64,000 bases of DNA from Clostridium beijerinckii (lineage in GTDB: Bacteria; Bacillota; Clostridia; Clostridiales; Clostridiaceae): NCBI RefSeq assembly GCF_018223745.1, contig NZ_CP073653.1, positions 2,074,001 through 2,138,000 on the forward strand, read 5' to 3'. Within the stretch, counting starts at the first letter, position 1. Each line of letters opens with the position of its first letter. A program made the translations under genes and the position numbers. The notes beneath the pieces are model-generated. The model was not told the origin of the DNA and made no database searches. It saw nothing but the letters and a program-made list of their open reading frames with translations. This document shows, one piece after another, positions 36,915 through 44,797 of the stretch.

Positions 36915-37292
36915 ATGTCAGTAAAAATGTTGCATACTTGTATTAGAGTTAAAAATTTAGAGGAATCTTTAAAGTTTTATAGAGATGCACTAGGTCTTAT
37001 AGAGACTAGAAGAAAAGATTTCCCAGAACATAAATTCACCCTTGTTTATTTATCAAATGAGATGGGGGGATATGAAATTGAACTTACCTATAATTATGGT
37101 GTTGAAAAATACGATTTAGGAAATGGATTCAGCCATACTGCAATAGGTGTTGAAAACTTAGAAGAAATGAGAGAAAAACATATAGAACTAGGATACGAAG
37201 TTACGCCTTTGAAAGGATTACCAGGAGAAAAACCAGGATATTATTTTGTGACTGATCCAGATGGATATAAAGTAGAAGTTATACGAAGATAA
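36915..37292 (+). CDS. gloA: Lactoylglutathione lyase (glyoxalase I)
   Basis: The 125-residue vicinal-oxygen-chelate enzyme converts the hemithioacetal of methylglyoxal and glutathione to S-lactoylglutathione. The four metal ligands are in place: His7, Glu56 (IELTYN), His74 (GFSHTA) and Glu121. The family motif SLKFYRDALGL and the end DPDGYKVEVIRR also match. It is the bacterial short form. Because the genome makes glutathione through gshF, a true glutathione-dependent role is plausible. AAGGAGG precedes the ATG. Confidence 0.92.
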   Translation: MSVKMLHTCIRVKNLEESLKFYRDALGLIETRRKDFPEHKFTLVYLSNEMGGYEIELTYNYGVEKYDLGNGFSHTAIGVENLEEMREKHIELGYEVTPLKGLPGEKPGYYFVTDPDGYKVEVIRR

Positions 37293-37341
37293 TACTTTTA
37301 TGCTTGAAAAATAAGTGAATTATATAAATATATATTAGATT

Positions 37342-37387
37342 AAGAGAGATTGCGAAAATATAAAAGTAGTCTCTCTTTATATTTTAA
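37342..37387 (+). terminator. Terminator of gloA
   Basis: AAGAGAGA and TCTCTCTT form an 8-bp stem around a 20-base loop, followed by TATATTTTAA. Confidence 0.65.
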
Positions 37388-37469
37388 TAATGTGGAATTC
37401 GAGATGTAAAGATATACATTTATATGGTATAATTTACTGATAGATTTAAGATAGAGAAGGTTGGATTTT

Positions 37470-39503
37470 ATGGATAAAAAGAAAAATATTTATATATTAA
37501 TTGGTGCAGGAATAGTAGTAATTCCATTTATTATTAGTTTAGCTGCTTTCTTTTTTTACAATAAGACACACAAACCGGAAAATAAATTACTGGAGTACTT
37601 TAGCTTATTAAATTCAAAAGAATATGAAAAAATGTATGATTTGGCAGATGGTGAAATTATACAAAAGATGTCCAAAGATGATTTTATTACAAGGAACAAA
37701 AATATTTATGAAGGTATTGGTGCTAGTAATATTGAAATCTATGTAAAAAATGTAAAAAAAGATGGTGATAAAGCTACCGTATATTATGAAACCAGCATGG
37801 ATACTATATGTGGAAAATTAGAATTTTCAAATAGTGCAACTATGAGTAGGAAGATTGGAAAGGATTATGCTTTAATGTGGAATTCTCAAGCAATATTCCC
37901 GGACTTAGCTGATAGCGACAAAATAAGAGTTAAAATAATAAAATCTAAAAGAGGAGACATATTAGATAGAAATGGAGTTAAACTGGCAACAGATTCTTTT
38001 TCATCTAACGTTGGAATTGTTCCAGGAAACTTAGGTGAAAACAAAGATAAATCAATTGATGAAATCTCAAAAGTATTAGGGATAACTGTTGATTATATAA
38101 ACAGTCAACTAAATGCATCATATGTTAAACCAGATATGTTTATTCCGGTAAAGGCAATACCATATGGTGATGAAAGAATTCCGAGCCTTCTTAAAATTCC
38201 AGGAGTTAAAATTAATGATAAAGATGCAAGAGTTTATTCTCTAGGAGAGCAGGTAGCACATCTAACTGGATATGTGCAAGCTATAAATGCTGATGAATTG
38301 GATAAACATAAAGATGAGGAGTATACTGAAAATTCTATAATTGGTAAATCAGGGCTTGAAAAAACATACGAAGATACATTAAGAGGAATTGATGGTGCTG
38401 AAATATATATTCAAAGTATTCAGGGCGAAAAGAAAAAATCAATTATAACAAAAGATGTTAAAAACGGTGCGGATTTAAAATTAACAATTGATAGCAGTCT
38501 ACAAAGCTTATTATATAGTCAGCTTGGTAGTGATAAAGGAACTTCAGTTGCTATGAATCCTAATACAGGAGAGGTTTTAGCTTTGGTTAGTACACCAGCA
38601 TTTAATCCAAATGATTTTGTTTTGGGCATGTCAGGTGATGAGTGGAATAGTTTGAATAATGATCCTAAAAAACCTATGTATAATAGATTTCAGGCAACAT
38701 TAGTGCCTGGATCTTCCTTTAAGCCAATTACTGCGGTTATTGGTTTAGATACAAAAAAGATAGATCCCAATGCAAATAAAAATATAACTGGCCTTAGCTG
38801 GAAGAAGGATAGCAGTTGGGGAAATTACTCAGTTACAAGAGTAAGCGATTATAAAGGACCGTCAAATCTATCGAATGCACTTGTTTATTCTGATAATATC
38901 TACTTTGCTCAGGCAGCGTTAGATATTGGAAAGGATATACTTAGAGATAAGTTAAATAGCTTTGGATTTGTTGATAAAATTCCATTTGAATATCCATTAT
39001 ATAATTCACAATATTCAAGTGATAAGGATTTTAAATCTGAGGTACAACTAGCAGACAGTGGGTATGGTCAAGGTGAAGTTTTGGTAAATCCTGTGCATCT
39101 AGCAGCGCTTTACACTATGTTTCAAAATGAAGGAAATATATTAACACCATATCTTGTGAAAAAGGATAATTCAGATAACAAAGTATGGAAAGCTAATGTT
39201 GTATCAAAAGACTCAGCTAATACGGTACTTCAAGATTTGATACAAGTAGTAGAAAATTCAGGTGGGACAGGTCATGGAGCTTATACTAGTGGGTTAACTA
39301 TAGCTGGAAAGACAGGAACAGCGGAGATAAAAGCATCTCAGGATGATAATAATGGTACAGAATTAGGATGGTTCGTTGGGATGACCACTAATAAATCTCC
39401 CAATAATCTATTGGTAGTAATGATGATTGAAGATGTTAAAGATAGAGGTAGTAGCCACTATGTAGTTCCTAAAGTAAAAAAGGCTCTTGAAACTGTAAAT
39501 TAG
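37470..39503 (+). CDS. Class B penicillin-binding protein with MecA-type N-terminal domain
   Basis: The 677-residue protein has one N-terminal membrane helix, an NTF2-like MecA_N domain (~residues 35-150), a dimerisation domain (RGDILDRNGVKLATDS) and a transpeptidase domain. Active-site motifs are S415-S-F-K418, S474-D-N476 and K614-T-G616. It cross-links peptidoglycan outside the cell membrane. The architecture is that of PBP2a/PBP3-like proteins in low-GC Gram-positives, which does not by itself prove beta-lactam resistance. TTG 37461 is in frame, but GAGAAGG suits ATG 37470. Confidence 0.92.
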   Translation: MDKKKNIYILIGAGIVVIPFIISLAAFFFYNKTHKPENKLLEYFSLLNSKEYEKMYDLADGEIIQKMSKDDFITRNKNIYEGIGASNIEIYVKNVKKDGDKATVYYETSMDTICGKLEFSNSATMSRKIGKDYALMWNSQAIFPDLADSDKIRVKIIKSKRGDILDRNGVKLATDSFSSNVGIVPGNLGENKDKSIDEISKVLGITVDYINSQLNASYVKPDMFIPVKAIPYGDERIPSLLKIPGVKINDKDARVYSLGEQVAHLTGYVQAINADELDKHKDEEYTENSIIGKSGLEKTYEDTLRGIDGAEIYIQSIQGEKKKSIITKDVKNGADLKLTIDSSLQSLLYSQLGSDKGTSVAMNPNTGEVLALVSTPAFNPNDFVLGMSGDEWNSLNNDPKKPMYNRFQATLVPGSSFKPITAVIGLDTKKIDPNANKNITGLSWKKDSSWGNYSVTRVSDYKGPSNLSNALVYSDNIYFAQAALDIGKDILRDKLNSFGFVDKIPFEYPLYNSQYSSDKDFKSEVQLADSGYGQGEVLVNPVHLAALYTMFQNEGNILTPYLVKKDNSDNKVWKANVVSKDSANTVLQDLIQVVENSGGTGHGAYTSGLTIAGKTGTAEIKASQDDNNGTELGWFVGMTTNKSPNNLLVVMMIEDVKDRGSSHYVVPKVKKALETVN

Positions 39504-39531
39504 TAAGATTAACAATTGCAATTCATATATG

Positions 39532-39562
39532 AAATGGCTGTAGATTTATACAGCCATTTTTT
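39532..39562 (+). terminator. Terminator of the PBP gene
   Basis: A perfect 11-bp stem (AAATGGCTGTA / TACAGCCATTT) with a 6-base loop is followed by TTTAG. Confidence 0.85.
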
Positions 39563-39640
39563 AGTAAAATATACTATAAATATTTATGTTAATTAGCATT
39601 CAGATGAAATTATAGATTAAGAAGTCAAAATAAAATTAGG

Positions 39641-40990
39641 TTAAAACTCACGTTCAAAAATACTTACTTTTTCATGATCATGAAAGTCATCTATTGAATT
39701 TATACCAAGTTTATTTAATACCTCATCAAGTACTTTACTATGAACTGGAACCTTTATAGGTGAATCATAAGCAAATTTATCGGCTGATTCCTTACCTTGT
39801 TCTGTAGGAATTATTGCTTTAGGACCACCAACACATCCGCCAACGCATCCCATTCCTTCTAAGAAGTTTGCATCAACATTTCTATTTAGAGCGTTTTCAA
39901 GAAGTTCTTTGCAATCTTTTACTCCAGAGGCTTTTGCAGCTTTAAAATACTTGTGCTTTTCAGGGAAAAGTTCTTCAACTGTTTCTGATACAGCAATTGA
40001 AACGCCACCACTGCGGGCGTATAATCTTCCGCCTCTAGAAGCGTACTCAACAGATGGTACACCATCCAAATCACCAGGCTTTATGTCTAAAGTTCTGAAT
40101 ACTTCGTCAAGCTCTTGAAATGTTAATACAAAATCTACTGCATCGTTTAAATCCTTATCTTTAGCTTCAGCTTTTTTTGCAATACATGGACCTATAAAAA
40201 CTACTTTTGCATCGGAATCAAGACTTTTTATCATTCGTGCAGCAGCAACCATAGGTGAAACCGATGGGGATAAATCAGGAACAAGTTCCTTGTAAACTTT
40301 TCTAAGAATTCCTATCCAAATAGGGCAGCAGCATGAAGTAATCATCAAGTCTTTAGGCCCATTCACATGTTTATCAAATTCAACAGCTTCTTTTATTGTT
40401 AATACGTCTGCTGCAAAGGCAACTTCGATCATATCAGTAAAACCTATTTTTATAAGAGCAGCCCTGATTTGATCCATAGTGACCTCAGCGCCAAATTGCC
40501 CGCTAATAGCAGGAGCAACTGCAGCAAAGACTTTTTTATTGTTCTGCATTAAATCTAAAACGGGAAGAAAATAAACTTTATCTAATATTAATCCATGCTT
40601 ACATGAATCCACGCATACACCACAATTTAGACATTTATCGTTATCTATGTATGTTGATCTTTCTTCTTCATCATAAAGAATGGCATCAAAAGGACAAGCA
40701 ACCTGACAGCTAAATTTACCGTCTTCATTTCTAGGACATGATTCATTACAGCCTTTAAGTTTTTCAATTAATCTTGTATTAACTGTATATTCTGTAATTG
40801 CTTTTTTTAGATTATATACATAATTATTATCGAACTCCATATCAACTCCACACAACGATCTAATAATCTCAAAAGTTTCTTGTGGAGACTTTTTGTGACA
40901 TACCATAATACGTTTAAGAGTTTCATCAAAATTACCATTGTAATATGATTTAACTAACTCATCGAATAAATCATTATATTTATTATTCAT
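39641..40990 (-). CDS. [FeFe]-hydrogenase-like protein, group B type
   Basis: The 449-residue cytoplasmic protein has an N-terminal region with Cys81, Cys85, Cys95 and Cys99, a 4Fe-4S ferredoxin motif (Cys120, 123, 126, 130), and a C-terminal H-cluster domain. The three H-cluster motifs are TSCCCPIW (218-225), GPCIAKKAE (267-275) and EGMGCVGGCVGG (378-389). The triple Cys of motif L1 and the shortened L3 differ from catalytic clostridial HydA (TSCCPGW, MPCxxKK). They recall group B / CpIII enzymes, biased toward H2 oxidation, as I remember them. GGAGG lies before ATG 40990; the upstream ATG at 41011 lacks one. Confidence 0.88.
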   Translation of the reverse strand: MNNKYNDLFDELVKSYYNGNFDETLKRIMVCHKKSPQETFEIIRSLCGVDMEFDNNYVYNLKKAITEYTVNTRLIEKLKGCNESCPRNEDGKFSCQVACPFDAILYDEEERSTYIDNDKCLNCGVCVDSCKHGLILDKVYFLPVLDLMQNNKKVFAAVAPAISGQFGAEVTMDQIRAALIKIGFTDMIEVAFAADVLTIKEAVEFDKHVNGPKDLMITSCCCPIWIGILRKVYKELVPDLSPSVSPMVAAARMIKSLDSDAKVVFIGPCIAKKAEAKDKDLNDAVDFVLTFQELDEVFRTLDIKPGDLDGVPSVEYASRGGRLYARSGGVSIAVSETVEELFPEKHKYFKAAKASGVKDCKELLENALNRNVDANFLEGMGCVGGCVGGPKAIIPTEQGKESADKFAYDSPIKVPVHSKVLDEVLNKLGINSIDDFHDHEKVSIFEREF

Positions 40991-41237
40991 TAAGACACCT
41001 CCAAATTGCAAAAATATCTATTATATATTATTATATATTTATTTGCATATATTAATACTAAAATTCAGCATAAGTTAAATTAAAATAGAAAAAAATAAGA
41101 AAATGGAAGGAAAAACAAATATAGATGTAGAAGTAATATTTAAAATACAGTTAATAAATTTTATATTAATCTTGAATTTTATTCAATGTAAACGTATAAT
41201 TAAATTTAAGTTTTATTCTTATTGGGGAGATGTAAAA

Positions 41238-41594
41238 ATGTTTATTTATATATTAAATATTTTAAAAGATGGGGCAAGGAAAAATAAAATTGAGGGGTTA
41301 TCGAACATTGAAATTATTAATGATACAGGTTGCATTTCGAGGTTAGCAAATATCAAAAGAGGTTCTAATCTTAAAAGTTTTAATAGTGAAATAGGAGATA
41401 TTGTAGGAATTTTGGATAAATATAAATTGGATAGAAATGATAGAATTGAGATTTTGAGTAAGTTTATAGTTGATAATGACTATAATAGGATACTTGAAAA
41501 CATACATGACAATTTTTATATTAAAAAAAGAGAAAAAGTAATTATAGATTCAATATCAATACTAGAAAACATATTTATAAAGGCATTGTTTTAG
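41238..41594 (+). CDS. Hypothetical helical protein
   Basis: No family is recognised. The 118-residue protein is predicted all-helical and charged, with an N-terminal MFIYILNILKDGARKNKIEG and two long amphipathic helices in the second half. GGGGAGATG lies at a good distance before ATG 41238; the longer frame from 41103 has no ribosome binding site. It has no membrane segment. It stands between the hydrogenase-like gene and fba and shares a terminator with fba. Confidence 0.5.
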   Translation: MFIYILNILKDGARKNKIEGLSNIEIINDTGCISRLANIKRGSNLKSFNSEIGDIVGILDKYKLDRNDRIEILSKFIVDNDYNRILENIHDNFYIKKREKVIIDSISILENIFIKALF

Positions 41595-41635
41595 ATAAAG
41601 AGGGAAATTTGATTGAAATACTAATTTAAAATAAA

Positions 41636-41661
41636 AAGGAGCACTAAATATAGTGCTCCTT
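41636..41661. terminator. Bidirectional terminator between the 118-aa gene and fba
   Basis: A perfect 11-bp stem (AAGGAGCACTA / TAGTGCTCCTT) with an AATA loop is flanked by A-rich sequence on the left and T-rich sequence on the right. Confidence 0.88.
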
Positions 41662-41674
41662 ATATTCAATGAAA

Positions 41675-42541
41675 TTAAGCTCTGTTTACTGAACCGAATA
41701 ATTCCATTTTTTCTTTAACTGTAGCTTTGATAGCTTCGAATCCAGGATTTAATAACTTTCTTGGGTCAAATCCTTTTCCTTCTAAATCTTTTCCAGCTTC
41801 AATATATTTTCTAGTAGCTTCTTGGAATGATAATTGGCATTCAGTATTAACATTGATCTTAGCTACTCCAAGAGATATAGCTTTCTTTATCATATCTTCA
41901 GGAATTCCAGTACCACCATGTAATACTAATGGCATAGAAGTTCCAACAGCTTCTTCAATTTTAGCTAATGCTTCAAAATCTAATCCAGCCCAGTTTGCAG
42001 GGTATTTTCCATGAATGTTTCCAATACCAGCAGCTAACATAGTAACTCCTAATTCAGCTATTTGCTTACACTCATTTGCATCAGCAACTTCACCTTTACC
42101 TATAACTCCGTCTTCTTCTCCACCAATTGAACCAACTTCTGCTTCTAAAGAAAGTCCTTTTTCATTAGTTATAGCAACTAATTCTTTAGTCTTTTCTATA
42201 TTTTCAGCTATTGGATAATGAGATCCATCAAACATGATTGATGAGAATCCAGCTTCGATACATTTTTTTGCACCTTCATAGCTGCCGTGATCTAAGTGTA
42301 AAGCAACTGGTACAGTAATGTTTAATTCTTCGATCATTGCTTTAACCATTGCAGATACAGTCTTATATCCTGTCATATATTTTCCAGCACCTTCAGATAC
42401 ACCTAAGATAACTGGTGAATTATTTTCTTGTGCAGTTAATAATACAGCTTTAGTCCATTCTAAGTTGTTGATGTTGAATTGACCAACTGCATATTTTCCT
42501 TGTCTAGCTTTGTTTAACATTTCTTTAGCTGATGTTAACAT
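41675..42541 (-). CDS. fba: Class II fructose-1,6-bisphosphate aldolase
   Basis: The 288-residue zinc enzyme cleaves fructose-1,6-bisphosphate to DHAP and glyceraldehyde-3-phosphate in glycolysis. Catalytic Asp84 and zinc ligand His85 lie in ALHLDHGSYEGAKKC. Two further zinc ligands are in GNIHGKYP and LVLHGGTGIPE. The phosphate-binding NVNTECQLSF is also present. Tagatose-bisphosphate aldolases are close relatives, but length and residues fit FbaA. Its promoter is on the minus strand (TATAAT at 42648-42643), leaving a ~95-nt leader. Confidence 0.95.
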   Translation of the reverse strand: MLTSAKEMLNKARQGKYAVGQFNINNLEWTKAVLLTAQENNSPVILGVSEGAGKYMTGYKTVSAMVKAMIEELNITVPVALHLDHGSYEGAKKCIEAGFSSIMFDGSHYPIAENIEKTKELVAITNEKGLSLEAEVGSIGGEEDGVIGKGEVADANECKQIAELGVTMLAAGIGNIHGKYPANWAGLDFEALAKIEEAVGTSMPLVLHGGTGIPEDMIKKAISLGVAKINVNTECQLSFQEATRKYIEAGKDLEGKGFDPRKLLNPGFEAIKATVKEKMELFGSVNRA

Positions 42542-43045
42542 TTTACGACCTCCGTATACTTGTATATTTATTATAATAACTATAATAGCTTAGGAAAAAT
42601 GATTTATGTACTTTACACATCAGTTTTTCCTTTTTCAAACTTATTATACTCTAAAATTAACTATATGAAAACAATAAATTGAAAAATCTGCTTCTTTTAA
42701 TAAAACATATGTATCTTTATACGAAATTTACATAATATATATTTAGATAATAAAAATCTTATTTTATGAAAGAGTGGTAATATGTAGAATTTAATTAAAA
42801 AAAGGACTTATGTAGAGAAATGATGGTACGGATAAAAAATGCTAAAAGTTAGATTTATATTTTGAAATAAGTACCATACTAGAAAGTAAAAACTTTTTAT
42901 AACTACAATGGTCATAAGATGAGTAGGCATTTTAAAATGAACTTTTAGAGCGCTTAATTTTATATGTATTATCTAGATAATTACAATATTAAAATTTTAT
43001 ATAATTTAGTTTTATTAATTCTATTACATGTGAGGAGGTCATTTT
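42542..43045. other. Divergent intergenic region between fba and the CarD gene
   Basis: On the minus strand, TATAAT (42648-42643) probably drives fba. Its leader can form a hairpin at 42590-42632 (AGGAAAAA / TTTTTCCT outer arms, TGAT / ATCA inner). On the plus side nothing clear is seen apart from a distant GGTAC repeat (42824 and 42871). No open frame with a ribosome binding site was found. Confidence 0.45.
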
Positions 43046-43543
43046 TTGTTTAACATAGGAGATAAGGTTGTATACCCAAGTCAAGGAATAGGAATAATTG
43101 ATGTTATTGAAGAAAAGGAACTCAAAGGTGAGAAAATAAAATGTTATATAATACACTTAATTAATAATACCATGAAATTAACTTTACCTATTAGTGCAGC
43201 AAATACATTCAATATAAGGTTAGTGAGCGATATTAAAACATTAGAGAATAGTTTAAAACATTTGGATAGATTTATGACAGAAGCAGAAAAATTTTCTAAA
43301 ATTAATTATAAAGAAAGAAGGAATATAAGTAAAATAAAAATGAAATCAGGCACATTTGATGAATTTATTGAAGTTATCTTTAATTTAACACAATTGAAAA
43401 GATGGCATAGTTTAAATTCAAGTGAAAAACAAATGCTAAATCATATAAAGAAAATTGTAGTAGAAGAGATTGCTCAAGCAAAATGTTTAACAAGTGATGA
43501 GGCTTCTGAGTTATTGGATATCTCAATGAATTTAAAAAGTTAA
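43046..43543 (+). CDS. CarD family transcriptional regulator
   Basis: The 165-residue protein begins with a CarD/TRCF-type RNA-polymerase-interaction domain (FNIGDKVVYPSQGIGIIDVIEEKEL) and has a helical C-terminal half with LNHIKKIVVEEIAQAKCLTSDEASELL, the usual DNA-contacting end. CarD proteins bind the RNA polymerase beta subunit and stabilise open promoters. The start is a TTG at 43046, supported by GAGGAGG seven bases upstream. It is monocistronic or leads into the zinc-ribbon gene, with a 143-bp gap containing a TATAAT box at 43575. Confidence 0.9.
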   Translation: MFNIGDKVVYPSQGIGIIDVIEEKELKGEKIKCYIIHLINNTMKLTLPISAANTFNIRLVSDIKTLENSLKHLDRFMTEAEKFSKINYKERRNISKIKMKSGTFDEFIEVIFNLTQLKRWHSLNSSEKQMLNHIKKIVVEEIAQAKCLTSDEASELLDISMNLKS

Positions 43544-43624
43544 GTTAAAAAGTTTGCTATTTTACTGAAGTATGTTATAATGAATATTGTAAATAAAATA
43601 AAAGGTTTTTTATAGATATGTAAA

Positions 43625-43680
43625 TTTCTCCTTTAGAGAATTATATGAATCAATATATTAATCTTTAGTTAAAGGAGGAA
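43625..43680 (+). promoter_or_regulatory. Leader that can sequester the ribosome binding site of the zinc-ribbon gene
   Basis: TTTCTCCTTTA (43625-43635) can pair over all 11 bases, with one G-U pair, with TAAAGGAGGAA (43670-43680), which is the ribosome binding site. A competing hairpin TTCTC/GAGAA (43626-43640) would free it. The two structures exclude each other, which suggests a translational switch such as an RNA thermometer. Confidence 0.6.
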
Positions 43681-43686
43681 CTTTAT

Positions 43687-43842
43687 ATGACAGATAAGAC
43701 TTTAGTATGCAGAGATTGTGGAGAAGAATTTGTTTTCACTGTAGGGGAACAAGAATTCTACCAAGAAAAGGGATTTACTAATGAACCTACAAGATGTATA
43801 TCTTGCAGAAGAATTAAGAAGGAACAAAATAATAGAAGATAA
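43687..43842 (+). CDS. Small zinc-ribbon protein
   Basis: The 51-residue protein has two CxxC pairs (LVCRDCGEEF and RCISCRR) 28 residues apart, and a basic end (IKKEQNNRR). It belongs to the small 'probable zinc-ribbon' proteins of Firmicutes, sometimes annotated as cold-shock-linked. The function is unknown, and nucleic-acid binding is plausible. A very strong AAAGGAGGAA site lies six bases before the ATG. It follows the CarD gene and has its own strong terminator. Confidence 0.85.
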   Translation: MTDKTLVCRDCGEEFVFTVGEQEFYQEKGFTNEPTRCISCRRIKKEQNNRR

Positions 43843-43854
43843 TATTATTTTATT

Positions 43855-43889
43855 AAGAGTTGTAAGATTTTCTTACAACTCTTTTTTTA
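43855..43889 (+). terminator. Terminator of the zinc-ribbon gene
   Basis: A perfect 13-bp stem (AAGAGTTGTAAGA / TCTTACAACTCTT) with a TTT loop is followed by TTTTTATTC. Confidence 0.95.
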
Positions 43890-43965
43890 TTCTTTAGAAA
43901 TTTATATTCCAATAAAATTTATGGATAACTTAAAAAAAGTTGCCTAGATAGTTTTTGCGTTTTAA

Positions 43966-44148
43966 GTTGATAGATTAGAAACATTAATAAGAAATGCTAT
44001 AGATATGGGAGTTAAGGTGGGAGCGTGTTCTATGAGCATGGAGTTAATGGGGATTAAAAAAGAAGAATTTATTGATGGGGTTGAAATTGGTGGAGTTGCT
44101 TTATATTTAGGATCAACAGAAGGTTCTGGACTAAACTTGTTTATTTAA
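43966..44148 (+). pseudogene. DsrE/DsrF-like family remnant
   Basis: The frame from 43966 to the TAA at 44146-44148 encodes a C-terminal end typical of DsrE/F-like sulfur-relay proteins: NAIDMGVKVGACSMSMELMG, then DGVEIGGVALYLG. It has no upstream ribosome binding site. The frame is closed by TAA at 43963 with no room for the N-terminal ~60 residues of the family. A short MDNLKKVA-like stretch at ~43921 may be a leftover of the start. A full terminator follows, so the gene was once functional. The remnant is ~60 residues against the usual ~110-160. Confidence 0.75.
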
Positions 44149-44177
44149 TTAATAATTGTTTGTAATATAAATATTTC

Positions 44178-44219
44178 ATAGACTTGGTAATTAATAATTT
44201 CACCAAGTCTATTTTTTAT
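44178..44219 (+). terminator. Terminator after the DsrE-family remnant
   Basis: A perfect 11-bp stem (ATAGACTTGGT / ACCAAGTCTAT) with a 13-base loop is followed by TTTTTATTG. Confidence 0.9.
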
Positions 44220-44388
44220 TGTTTGTTTTTACAATGATTGGTGATAATATGAAATTATAGAAGACAAGTATTGGGATTAAAATATATAATTAGAATGGGA
44301 TATATTTTAATTTGAAAATATTATCATGCAGGTAAAACAAGTTAATAAACGTTTATATAAACATATTAATATGAAAGCGAGGGATTTT

Positions 44389-44670
44389 ATGAGAGATTTA
44401 GAAAATGGCTCAAATTTAAAGACAAAAAAGAAAAATACAAGTATGATACTAGCTGCGTTCATGATTTTCATTTTGCCAATAATGCTGGTATTTATAGGAG
44501 CTTTTATAGGTGGAATAATAGGTGAAAATATGCAGGTGGCTTCTGATAGAACTTTTCAAATCGTAGGTGGAGTAATTGGCTTTTTGTTATCAGCCATAAT
44601 AGTCAAAGTGTTTGATAAACATTCAAAAGCAGATGAAAAGTCAGAGAAGATTTATTGGGATGATTTATAA
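44389..44670 (+). CDS. Small two-helix membrane protein
   Basis: The 93-residue protein has a short basic N-terminus and two membrane segments (SMILAAFMIFILPIMLVFIGAFIGGIIG and IVGGVIGFLLSAIIVKVF), then a charged tail. ATG 44326 is in frame, but GAGGG at 44381 supports ATG 44389. The helix pair and the position of polar residues recall the C-terminal half of RseC/MucC-type proteins, without the Cys-rich N-terminal domain. That resemblance is weak. Confidence 0.55.
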   Translation: MRDLENGSNLKTKKKNTSMILAAFMIFILPIMLVFIGAFIGGIIGENMQVASDRTFQIVGGVIGFLLSAIIVKVFDKHSKADEKSEKIYWDDL

Positions 44671-44797
44671 ATAACTGATAGAAATAATAAGGAATTGCTA
44701 AATAAAAAATATTTGTTGACAATTGTTTAATATATAGTAACTAAGAATATATTTCCTACATAATTTATAAGTACAAGAACTTTTATAGGAGAAATAT

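Noticed and set aside
44716..44750. TTGACA box as the promoter of the putative transporter at 44798
   Set aside because: No -10 box lies at an acceptable distance (TATAGT is only 11 bases away).
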